Source of the DNA: Flavobacterium sp. CF136
Lineage (GTDB): Bacteria > Bacteroidota > Bacteroidia > Flavobacteriales > Flavobacteriaceae
Direction of reading: 5' to 3'
Assembly: GCF_000282055.1 (NCBI RefSeq)
Contig: NZ_AKJZ01000011.1
Coordinates: 1-33,261, forward strand
DNA: 33,261 nt
Position 1 is the first letter of the stretch; the number at the start of each line of letters is the position of its first letter. Under the pieces are notes generated by a model. It saw nothing but the letters and a program-made list of their open reading frames with translations. It was not told the origin of the DNA and searched no databases. Made by a program: the position numbers and the translations under genes. Below are positions 23,259 to 30,289 of the stretch, in pieces.

Positions 23259-23945
23259 TTATTCATATTTCTTTATTAAATCTTCCAAAGAAAATTCCGT
23301 TAGAAGCTTATCTAAATACTTTCCTCTACTGCTTGTTTCACGCTGATATGGTGCAAAATTACTTGTATATTTATTAAATGCGTCATTCAGTTCCTTTAAA
23401 TGATTTATTTTTTCCTGAGTTATAGCTAAACCTCTATTTTCAATAAAATCTAATATTCTTTTTATTGCAATCTCTTTCTCAATAATTGCCTCTTCATTAC
23501 TCTGTAAAGTACAAATACCATAAATTCCTTTACAGAAATAATTCCATTCTTCTTCGAGTGCTTTATCTGCTTTCTCAAGATCTATTTCTCCACTTTCAAC
23601 AAAAGTGTTGCCATACGCAAACGTTTTGTGCTTATGGTTCTTCAAATTAGACAATAGCGTTTCCTTAAACTCGCTTTTAAATTTTTCGGGATTATTATTC
23701 TCAATATTATCTTCAATAAGTTTCAGGATGCTTTTTGGAAAATATTTTTTAGATCTGACAATCTTATAATTATCATTTAAGGAAGAACTTATTGTTACTT
23801 CTGAGCTGACAACATATGAAGGTTCAGGAATAAGTTTTACTTCAATAAGTTGGTTTAATTTATGTGAAGTGAGATTCATTATCCTTATAATTTCTTCAAA
23901 TTCCAGATAATTATCTTCAATGTATTTTAGGTTTACGTCTTTCAT
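23259..23945 (-). CDS. DUF6058-like protein
   Basis: A 228-residue cytoplasmic protein with no signal peptide. Its pattern resembles DUF6058 proteins (sometimes named for natural-product gene clusters): N-terminal KYIEDNYLEFEEIIRIMNLTSHKLNQLIEVKLIPEPSYVV, and the diagnostic EWNYFCKGIYGICTLQSNEEAIIEKEIAIKRI block at about 130-165. Three Cys/His are in the middle but no known catalytic motif stands out. No biosynthetic gene cluster surrounds it, so the name should not be read as a function. The start is an ATG 23 bases downstream of a -7 box, just after the asd terminator. Confidence 0.6.
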   Translation of the reverse strand: MKDVNLKYIEDNYLEFEEIIRIMNLTSHKLNQLIEVKLIPEPSYVVSSEVTISSSLNDNYKIVRSKKYFPKSILKLIEDNIENNNPEKFKSEFKETLLSNLKNHKHKTFAYGNTFVESGEIDLEKADKALEEEWNYFCKGIYGICTLQSNEEAIIEKEIAIKRILDFIENRGLAITQEKINHLKELNDAFNKYTSNFAPYQRETSSRGKYLDKLLTEFSLEDLIKKYE

Positions 23946-23967
23946 TTTTGAATAGGGATTACTAAAC

Positions 23968-23975
23968 CAAATATA
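23968..23975 (-). promoter_or_regulatory. Candidate -7 box of the DUF6058-like gene
   Basis: The minus strand reads TATATTTG, a TAnnTTTG match 22 bases upstream of the ATG at 23945. It lies between the asd terminator and the gene. Confidence 0.45.
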
Positions 23976-23988
23976 CCATTAAAACACA

Positions 23989-24026
23989 AAAAGACCGTAA
24001 TTGCATTGCTGTAATTACGGTCTTTT
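23989..24026 (-). terminator. Terminator of asd
   Basis: AAAAGACCGTAATT (23989-24002) is perfectly inverted at 24013-24026 with a ten-base loop. On the minus strand it ends in a T-rich run and follows the asd stop by about 30 bases. Confidence 0.75.
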
Positions 24027-24055
24027 CTTTATAACAATTTTCTTTAATCTCTAAT

Positions 24056-25045
24056 TTATACTAAACCGGCTGAAATTAAATACTCAGCGATTTGAATCGT
24101 GTTTGTAGCTGCACCTTTTCTTAAATTATCAGCAACAATCCACATGTTTACTGTATTAGGCTGGCTTTCGTCACGACGGATTCTTCCAACAAAAACATCA
24201 TTTTTACCTTCTGCATACAGTGGCATCGGGTATGTAAATGTATCTAAATTATCCTGTACCACTACTCCATCAGTATTGTGTAAAATTTCACGAAGCTCAT
24301 TTACTTCGAAATCATTTGTAAACTCAACATTTACAGCTTCGCTATGACCGCCAACAACAGGTACACGAACAGCTGTTGCTGTAACTCGAATGGTATTATC
24401 ACCAAGAATTTTTTGAGTTTCACGAACTAATTTCATTTCTTCTTTAGTATATCCGTTTTCTTCAAAACTATCACAATGAGGAATAGCATTTCTGTGAATT
24501 GGATATTTGTAAGCCATGTCACCCTGTACTCCGGCATACTCATTTTCTAATTGTCTAACCGCTTTTACGCCTGTTCCTGTAATAGATTGGTAAGTAGAAA
24601 CTATAATTCTTTTGATATTGTATTTTTTGTGCAAAGGAGCCAAAGCCAATACCATCTGAATAGTAGAACAGTTTGGATTTGCAATAATTTTATCTTCTTT
24701 AGTCAAAGATTCAGCGTTGATTTCAGGAACCACTAATTTTTTTGTCGGATCCATTCTCCAGGCAGATGAATTATCAATAACTGTAGTTCCGGCAGCTGCA
24801 AATTTTGGTGCCCACTCTAATGAAGTATCTCCTCCGGCAGAGAAAAGAGCAATATCTGCTTTCATATCAACAGCAGTCTGCAAACCTACAACTTTATATT
24901 TTTGACCTTTATATTCTATTTCTTTACCTACTGATTTTTCAGAAGCAACAGGAATTAATTCTGTAACCGGAAAATTTCTTTCTGCTAAAACTTTTAACAT
25001 TATTTCGCCAACCATACCGGTGGCGCCTACAACCGCTATTCTCAT
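24056..25045 (-). CDS. asd: Aspartate-semialdehyde dehydrogenase
   Basis: Reduces aspartyl phosphate to aspartate semialdehyde with NADPH, the branch point to lysine/diaminopimelate, threonine and methionine. The start is the ATG at 25045 (MRIAVVGATGMVGE), giving 329 residues; 23 further in-frame codons upstream would cross the promoter box at 25084-25091 and are not coding. The NADP site is VGATGMVGE (6-14), the catalytic Cys126 is in IANPNCSTIQ, and His234 is in VVGGHSEAVNVEF. Both active-site residues are present. The gene has its own promoter and terminator, so it is a single-gene unit. Confidence 0.97.
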   Translation of the reverse strand: MRIAVVGATGMVGEIMLKVLAERNFPVTELIPVASEKSVGKEIEYKGQKYKVVGLQTAVDMKADIALFSAGGDTSLEWAPKFAAAGTTVIDNSSAWRMDPTKKLVVPEINAESLTKEDKIIANPNCSTIQMVLALAPLHKKYNIKRIIVSTYQSITGTGVKAVRQLENEYAGVQGDMAYKYPIHRNAIPHCDSFEENGYTKEEMKLVRETQKILGDNTIRVTATAVRVPVVGGHSEAVNVEFTNDFEVNELREILHNTDGVVVQDNLDTFTYPMPLYAEGKNDVFVGRIRRDESQPNTVNMWIVADNLRKGAATNTIQIAEYLISAGLV

Positions 25046-25083
25046 TTTTATATTTTTATTTATGAATATTCTAACTTTAGACT

Positions 25084-25114
25084 GCAAAAGTAAGTATAAT
25101 AAAAACGATAGCAA
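25084..25114 (-). promoter_or_regulatory. Promoter of asd
   Basis: On the minus strand TTG (25114-25112) is followed after 20 bases by TACTTTTG (25091-25084), an exact fit to TTG-N17-23-TAnnTTTG. It leaves a leader of roughly 30 bases. Confidence 0.75.
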
Positions 25115-25154
25115 TTCGATTCACAAAAAATAACAAAATGTTACAAATCAAACA

Positions 25155-25187
25155 AAATAAAAAAACCGCACCAATTAAAGAGCGGTT
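25155..25187 (-). terminator. Terminator of mscL
   Basis: On the minus strand AACCGC (from 25187) pairs with GCGGTT (ending 25164) across a 12-base loop and is followed by a run of T. It lies about 30 bases after the mscL stop. Confidence 0.65.
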
Positions 25188-25216
25188 AAGTTAGACTTAG
25201 TGTAGCGGTATATTAT

Positions 25217-25591
25217 TTATTTTTTTAATAAATCTCTAATTTGTATCAATAATTCTTCCTGAGTTGGTCCTGCAGGCGGTGGTGGTGGAACATCTTTCTT
25301 TTTTGCAGAATTTATTCCTTTTATGATTAAGAACAAAACAAAAGCAACAATTACAAAGTTAATTACGGCCGAAAGAAACAACCCGTATTTTACACCTCCA
25401 AAAGCCGTCAGTTCTTCTATGGTAGATAAATGAGCTGCATCCAAAGCCGGTTTTAATAACAAAGGTGTAATTACATTATCAATTAATGAGCTCACAATTT
25501 TACCAAAAGCTGCTCCAATGATAACACCGACAGCCAAATCGACCACGTTGCCTTTCATTGCAAATTCCTTAAATTCAGAAAAAATTCCCAT
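25217..25591 (-). CDS. mscL: Large-conductance mechanosensitive channel
   Basis: A 124-residue inner-membrane channel that opens under membrane tension and releases solutes during hypo-osmotic shock. The N-terminal amphipathic helix and first membrane segment are MGIFSEFKEFAMKGNVVDLAVGVIIGAAFGKIVSSLIDNVITPLL (1-45), with the pore-lining Val/Gly/Ala pattern. The second segment is LFLSAVINFVIVAFVLFLIIKGINS (about 71-95), followed by a cytoplasmic helix (QEELLIQIRDLLKK). A Pro-rich linker DVPPPPPAGPT precedes the helix. It is on the same strand and 66 bases downstream of murF-alr. Confidence 0.96.
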   Translation of the reverse strand: MGIFSEFKEFAMKGNVVDLAVGVIIGAAFGKIVSSLIDNVITPLLLKPALDAAHLSTIEELTAFGGVKYGLFLSAVINFVIVAFVLFLIIKGINSAKKKDVPPPPPAGPTQEELLIQIRDLLKK

Positions 25592-25656
25592 AATTGTACA
25601 TTTTTGTAATTAATAGAGTATCGAAATTACATAATTTTCTCTAAACTTGTTTTAAA

Positions 25657-28125
25657 TTATCTGAAAAACACTCTTTTTACGCGTTGGGAAATACTGGTTA
25701 AAATTTCATACGGAATGGTTTTCAATGCATTTGCCATTTCAATAACATTTGGGCTTTCTCCAAAAATAATAACCGAATCTCCTTCTTTGCAATCTATCGA
25801 ACTTACATCTACCATTAACATATCCATGCAAACACTTCCCACAATAGATGCTTTTTGATTTTTAATGGTTACATAACCAACCTGATTACCCCATAATCTT
25901 GAAATCCCGTCTGCGTAACCAATTGGAATAGTTGCAATTTTAGTTTCTTTTTCGGCCATAAACCTGCGTCCGTAACCTACGCTGTCACCTGCAGGAATTG
26001 TACGAACCTGTGAAATAATTGATTTTAAAGTCCCAACATTTTCTAAGTATTTTTGTTCTGAAGGATCATTGGAAACACCATAAAGACCAATTCCTAAGCG
26101 CACCATATTATATTGTGCATCCGGAAAATTACTGATTCCGGAAGTATTCAGAATATGACGAATTGGATTTGCACCCAATTCACTCATCAGTTTTGAAGAC
26201 AATTTCTCGAACAATCGAATCTGCGAAAGAGCAAATTCATAATGTTTCATGTCATCGCTGGTCGCCATATGCGATAAAATACTTTGAATACGAACCGTTG
26301 AATTTCCTTTTAAAGTGGCAATCAATTCGTCTATTGTATTTTCTTCAAAACCCAGGCGGTGCATTCCGGTATCCAGCTTGATATGAATTGGGAAGTCTTT
26401 TAAATTCTTTTCACGGGCAATTTTCAAAAAAGCATTTAATCCTTTTATACTATAAATTTCCGGCTCTAACTGATACTGAATAATAGACGAAAAACTTGTC
26501 GATTCAGGATTTAAAACCATAATTGGCAATTTAATTCCACCATTTTTCAGGGAAATTCCTTCATCGGCAAAAGCCACACCTAAATAATCGACTTTATGGT
26601 GCTCAAGCAATTTTGCAATTTCCAATCCTCCGTTTCCATAACCAAAAGCTTTCACCATAACCATGATTTTGACATCATTAGCTAATTTAGATTTAAAGAA
26701 ATTTAAATTATGGCTGATCGAATTCAGATTGATTTCGAGAATAGTTTCATGGGTCTTCTCTTCCAGTAAAGACACAATTTCTTCAAACTGAAACGATCTT
26801 GCGCCTTTTATTAAAATGGTTTCATTGGCAAAATTCAGATTTTCAAAATCATTGATAAATTCGGCAGTATTCTGATAAGTAATACAATTTGAAAATTTGT
26901 TTTTAAATGAAGAAATGGTTGCCCCAATTCCAATAACACGATTGACTTTATTATCGGCAATTAGCTGTGAAACTTTAGAATATAACTCTTCGTTTGAAAA
27001 TCCGCTTTGAAAAATATCCGATAAAATAACGGTTTTGGATGCATTCTTTTTTTGGCTTTCCAGAAAATCCAAAGCTATTTTAAGAGACTGAAAATCTGAA
27101 CTGTAACTATCATCAATAATACTGCAATTATGAATCCCATTTTTGACTTCTAGCCTCATTTCGACCGGATACAATCCCTGCATGCGGCTTTGAATCACTA
27201 CAGAATCAAAGTCAAAATAAAGCAGGACCAACAAACACGATATAGCATTTTCTATAGAAGCAGAATCGCTAAAAGGTATTTTTAAATCGAATTTTTGTTT
27301 TTGATATCGATATTGAATGGCTGTCGTTTCATTTTTATTTTCTTTTTTCAGAATAAAAACATCCGCGGATTTATCTGTATAACTCCATGAAAAAAGTTTT
27401 CGGGGATGCAGCATATATTCAGCTGCAAATTGGGATAAGCAGGAATCGACAATTTCATTTTTCTGATAAATAATTACCGGAGATTCTTTAAATAAAAGTA
27501 GTTTTTCATCAATCTTCTGCACTAAATTTAAAAACCCTTCATCGTGTGCTGTACCAATATTAGTAAGCACTCCTATTGTTGGTCTTATAATTTTTTCGAG
27601 TTTGTCCATTTCATTAGCTGTCGAAATTCCGGCTTCAAAAATGCCTAAATTATGTTTTTCATTAATCGCAATAACCGAAAGCGGCACCCCAACCTGTGAA
27701 TTATAACTTTTGGGACTTCGGATAATATTGTAATCGGGGCTCAACAAAAAGTTTAGCCATTCTTTTACGATCGTTTTACCATTGCTTCCCGTTAATCCAA
27801 TAATAGGAAAATCAAAAAGATTTCGATGATAAGCTGCAAATTTCTGAAGGGCTTCTAAAGTTGATTTTACAATTAAAAAGTTAGCCTTTCCATGACAATT
27901 TTCAGGAATGTATTCGACCACAAAGTTCTGAACCCCTTTTTCTATTAACTCTGAAATATACAAATGCGCATCATTGTTAACACCCGACAATGCAAAAAAC
28001 AAAGTTTGCGAACCATTTTGCAGCGAACGGCTGTCTATCGAAATATGCTCAATAAAAATATCTGTTTCAGGACCTGTTCTTTCGGCATTAAGAACCGAAA
28101 CAAGGCTTTTTAAATTTATGCTCAT
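25657..28125 (-). CDS. murF-alr: MurF-alanine racemase fusion
   Basis: An 822-residue bifunctional peptidoglycan enzyme. The N-terminal part (about 1-450) is UDP-N-acetylmuramoyl-tripeptide:D-Ala-D-Ala ligase, with P-loop GLTGSNGKT (110-118), YNSQVGVPLS (141-150), EAGISTANEMD (164-174) and NIGTAHDEGF (189-198). The C-terminal part (about 458-822) is a fold-III alanine racemase, with pyridoxal-phosphate Lys492 in VKAFGYGNG and the catalytic Tyr718 in SVGYGRRF, then IPIGYADGISR. Both active sites look intact. The fusion joins D-alanine production to its use in the same chain and is known in Bacteroidota. mscL follows on the same strand. Confidence 0.96.
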   Translation of the reverse strand: MSINLKSLVSVLNAERTGPETDIFIEHISIDSRSLQNGSQTLFFALSGVNNDAHLYISELIEKGVQNFVVEYIPENCHGKANFLIVKSTLEALQKFAAYHRNLFDFPIIGLTGSNGKTIVKEWLNFLLSPDYNIIRSPKSYNSQVGVPLSVIAINEKHNLGIFEAGISTANEMDKLEKIIRPTIGVLTNIGTAHDEGFLNLVQKIDEKLLLFKESPVIIYQKNEIVDSCLSQFAAEYMLHPRKLFSWSYTDKSADVFILKKENKNETTAIQYRYQKQKFDLKIPFSDSASIENAISCLLVLLYFDFDSVVIQSRMQGLYPVEMRLEVKNGIHNCSIIDDSYSSDFQSLKIALDFLESQKKNASKTVILSDIFQSGFSNEELYSKVSQLIADNKVNRVIGIGATISSFKNKFSNCITYQNTAEFINDFENLNFANETILIKGARSFQFEEIVSLLEEKTHETILEINLNSISHNLNFFKSKLANDVKIMVMVKAFGYGNGGLEIAKLLEHHKVDYLGVAFADEGISLKNGGIKLPIMVLNPESTSFSSIIQYQLEPEIYSIKGLNAFLKIAREKNLKDFPIHIKLDTGMHRLGFEENTIDELIATLKGNSTVRIQSILSHMATSDDMKHYEFALSQIRLFEKLSSKLMSELGANPIRHILNTSGISNFPDAQYNMVRLGIGLYGVSNDPSEQKYLENVGTLKSIISQVRTIPAGDSVGYGRRFMAEKETKIATIPIGYADGISRLWGNQVGYVTIKNQKASIVGSVCMDMLMVDVSSIDCKEGDSVIIFGESPNVIEMANALKTIPYEILTSISQRVKRVFFR

Positions 28126-28143
28126 TTAGTAAGTTTCTTTTTT

Positions 28144-28151
28144 CAAATTTA
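28144..28151 (-). promoter_or_regulatory. Candidate -7 box of murF-alr
   Basis: The minus strand reads TAAATTTG, a TAnnTTTG match 18 bases before the ATG at 28125. No TTG lies at normal spacing. Confidence 0.45.
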
Positions 28152-28226
28152 AAACATTAAAGATAGTAAAGAGTTGTGATTTTCTTAAAAAATAAATCGT
28201 TTACAGCATCGTATTTATATTTCAAT

Positions 28227-28234
28227 TATATTTG
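28227..28234 (+). promoter_or_regulatory. -7 box of the membrane protein gene
   Basis: TATATTTG matches TAnnTTTG. It overlaps an in-frame TTG at 28232, so translation must begin downstream; the TTG at 28259 lies 24 bases after the box. Confidence 0.45.
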
Positions 28235-28258
28235 TTGGAGACCCCAAATCACATCGTT

Positions 28259-28864
28259 TTGAAAAAGATACTCCCTTTATTCTCCTATATACTGCACCCG
28301 GTTTTTATATCGATGTATGCCACTTTATTTTATCTTTTTTATAAAGAAGATACCTTTACAATTCAGGAAAAATACTATGTCTTATTTCAAATTTTGATTA
28401 TTACGGTTATAGTTCCAATATTGTTTTTTTTATTGCTTCGGTCAACGGGAAATGTAAAATCGGTAATGATACATGAAACATCCCAACGTAGAATCCCGCT
28501 AATTTTACAATGTTTTTTATTTATTTTATTAGTAAAAAGAAGCATCATAATTACACGTTATCCTGAACTGCATTTCTTTTTCCTTGGCGGATTATTCAGC
28601 ACCATTTTAGCCTTAATCTGTTCACTTTTTAAGATAAAAGCAAGCTTGCATATGATGGCTATTAGTGGTTTTGCTGTTTTTGTAATCGGACTAAATACAC
28701 ACTTACAAATGCATAATATTTATTGGTCTGCTTTTTTAATATTAATGACCGGGGTTGTGGCTTCGTCCCGTTTAGAAATGAATGCGCACACCAATAAAGA
28801 GTTACTGATTGGATTGACAATCGGAATATTTCCGCAAATTTTATTTCTGTATTTGTGGTTATAA
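28259..28864 (+). CDS. Hypothetical membrane protein, PAP2-like layout
   Basis: An approximately 201-residue integral membrane protein. No ATG opens the frame, and a promoter box excludes the TTG at 28232. I favour the TTG at 28259 (read as MKKILPLFSYILHPVF), which places a basic start before the first helix. Six hydrophobic helices are visible, with a conserved-looking HETSQRRIPLIL loop after helix 2 and MNAHTNKELLIG near the end. The layout, with SRLEMNAHT in the last loop, resembles PAP2-superfamily relatives, but I cannot see a full phosphatase motif and leave function open. Its stop overlaps the convergent PorT-like gene by six bases. Confidence 0.7.
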   Translation: MKKILPLFSYILHPVFISMYATLFYLFYKEDTFTIQEKYYVLFQILIITVIVPILFFLLLRSTGNVKSVMIHETSQRRIPLILQCFLFILLVKRSIIITRYPELHFFFLGGLFSTILALICSLFKIKASLHMMAISGFAVFVIGLNTHLQMHNIYWSAFLILMTGVVASSRLEMNAHTNKELLIGLTIGIFPQILFLYLWL

Positions 28865-29557
28865 AATATAGAAAATCAAACCAATGTTCATTGTTCTCAT
28901 ATCTATATTTTCACCATTTACAGTCTGAGCCGATTTAAATAAGGGTTTCAAGCCATAATACGCATATACATTCCAGGTATTATACCCTGTCGAGAGATAA
29001 ACACCATACTGAAATTTATTAACATCCGGATTGTTTCTTACTACATAAGTATTTTCCCCATCTCTAAAAATCGATTTATCCGAAAAGACATAGCTGAACT
29101 TTATTCCGCCATAAATTCTCCAAAACTTATAACTTTCATAAGTCGAATTTCTCCATCTGAATTCTATTGGCAAATCAACTAAATACTGCCTGAATTTATT
29201 AGAATTAAATGCATCATACGAATTCACATCATAAACTAAATTTCCCTCAACATTTTGAATCGTCAAATTTTGGTAATAATTTTTATAACTTAATCCCAAA
29301 CCTGTAGCGATAGCTACTGTTCTGTCTTTGTTAATAGGCATGTCACGCAAAAAACCCAATGAAATTCCAGCTGAAAATTTATCTTGTTTTAACCCGGCAG
29401 GAGCCTGAACCAAAAGATTATAAGTTACCGCAAAATAAAACTGATCTTCACGATATAAAGAATCAACTTTTACCTGTGGCAAAAGTTCCGTTTTTGCTTC
29501 CTGTGAAAAAACGTTCAGAAAAGAGACTAGAAATAAACAACTAAAAAATAATCGCAT
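28859..29557 (-). CDS. PorT-like outer-membrane beta-barrel protein
   Basis: A 232-residue exported protein. Residues 1-18 are a signal peptide (MRLFFSCLFLVSFLNVFSQ). The rest has the alternating pattern and closing aromatic (NIGLIFYIL) of an eight- to ten-strand outer-membrane barrel of the OMP_b-brl_2/PorT type, with SAGISLGFLRDMPINKDRTVAIATGLGLSYKNYYQNL as the best block. PorT is a component linked to type IX secretion and gliding in Bacteroidota, but many paralogues with this fold exist, so assignment to that system is tentative. No other type IX gene is in the window. A -7 box on the minus strand (TATATTTG at 29629-29622) precedes it by about 65 bases. Confidence 0.7.
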   Translation of the reverse strand: MRLFFSCLFLVSFLNVFSQEAKTELLPQVKVDSLYREDQFYFAVTYNLLVQAPAGLKQDKFSAGISLGFLRDMPINKDRTVAIATGLGLSYKNYYQNLTIQNVEGNLVYDVNSYDAFNSNKFRQYLVDLPIEFRWRNSTYESYKFWRIYGGIKFSYVFSDKSIFRDGENTYVVRNNPDVNKFQYGVYLSTGYNTWNVYAYYGLKPLFKSAQTVNGENIDMRTMNIGLIFYIL

Positions 29558-29621
29558 ACTGTGTTTTGGTTTTAAAAGGGATTTCAGATAAACGCTTTTT
29601 TGGGTCGATTTATTAGACTTA

Positions 29622-29629
29622 CAAATATA
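29622..29629 (-). promoter_or_regulatory. Candidate -7 box of the PorT-like gene
   Basis: On the minus strand TATATTTG matches TAnnTTTG, about 65 bases upstream of the ATG at 29557. It lies in the divergent region shared with the His/Cys protein gene. Confidence 0.4.
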
Positions 29630-29752
29630 ATATAATGATAGTTTACGATGTGAATATTATGTAATTATTCTGTTTCTGTGCCTTCTGAAATATTTTATTG
29701 CACTATTTTCAATAAAAAGCAGTAAAATCAGGTATTTTTATATCCTCTTTTA

Positions 29753-29760
29753 TACCTTTG
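29753..29760 (+). promoter_or_regulatory. -7 box of the His/Cys protein gene
   Basis: TACCTTTG followed by C is a strong TAnnTTTG match. It ends only eight bases before the ATG at 29769, so the mRNA leader would be a few bases at most. Confidence 0.5.
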
Positions 29761-29768
29761 CAATAGTT

Positions 29769-30122
29769 ATGAAAAAAAAGCAGCTCATAATAAGTGTTTC
29801 TTTGGCTCTGACGGTATTGTTATCGATACTGTTCCAGTCTGTACACAGCTATGAGCATATTGCCAAACAACTTTCTGAAAAAAAATGTCATCACGATTAT
29901 AATGACAAAAACGGTGAAATCACTCATCAGCACCATAATTACGATTCTTGTTTTGTTTGCCAATTTTCATTTGAAAGTTATATTACTCCTGAAAAAATTT
30001 CTTTTCAGTTTTATAAATACCACAAAGAAATCCCTTACTTCCTTAGCTTTTCAAAAAATGTTATTTCATTTTCAGGGAGCTTATACTCACTTCGAGGGCC
30101 TCCTTCAGCTATAGTTTCTTAA
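29769..30122 (+). CDS. Small exported His/Cys-rich protein, metal-linked (inferred)
   Basis: A 117-residue protein with an N-terminal hydrophobic signal or anchor (about 5-26) after MKKK. The mature region carries a dense set of potential metal ligands: His26, His30, Cys40-His41-His42, His53, His55-His56 and Cys61-x2-Cys64. The tail SLRGPPSAIVS is like that of small proteins that precede TonB-dependent receptors in this phylum, as far as I recall. It is 167 bases upstream of a TonB-dependent receptor on the same strand, with no clear terminator between. I infer that it binds or senses a metal such as zinc or copper in the periplasm. No enzyme motif is present, and it is not a known family to me. 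Confidence 0.75.
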   Translation: MKKKQLIISVSLALTVLLSILFQSVHSYEHIAKQLSEKKCHHDYNDKNGEITHQHHNYDSCFVCQFSFESYITPEKISFQFYKYHKEIPYFLSFSKNVISFSGSLYSLRGPPSAIVS

Positions 30123-30289
30123 ATTTCGATATACTCGAAATCAAAAAAACAAACTCTTTTTTAAAAAAATTGATTATAAAAATCAGTTCAATTTCCCAGT
30201 CTTAACTATTTATTGAGATCGGAAAATTTTACTATTATTTCAATTTTATCTTAAAAAGAAAAATCAATTAACTATAGCATCATTTTCAA

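Noticed and set aside
25046..25114. Upstream extension of asd to 25114
   Set aside because: It runs through the asd promoter (25084-25114), and MRIAVVGATG at 25045 is the standard start.
29851..30114. Second frame overlapping the His/Cys-rich protein
   Set aside because: The alternative frame has no signal peptide or conserved motif, while the 29769 frame has both a signal and ordered Cys/His residues.
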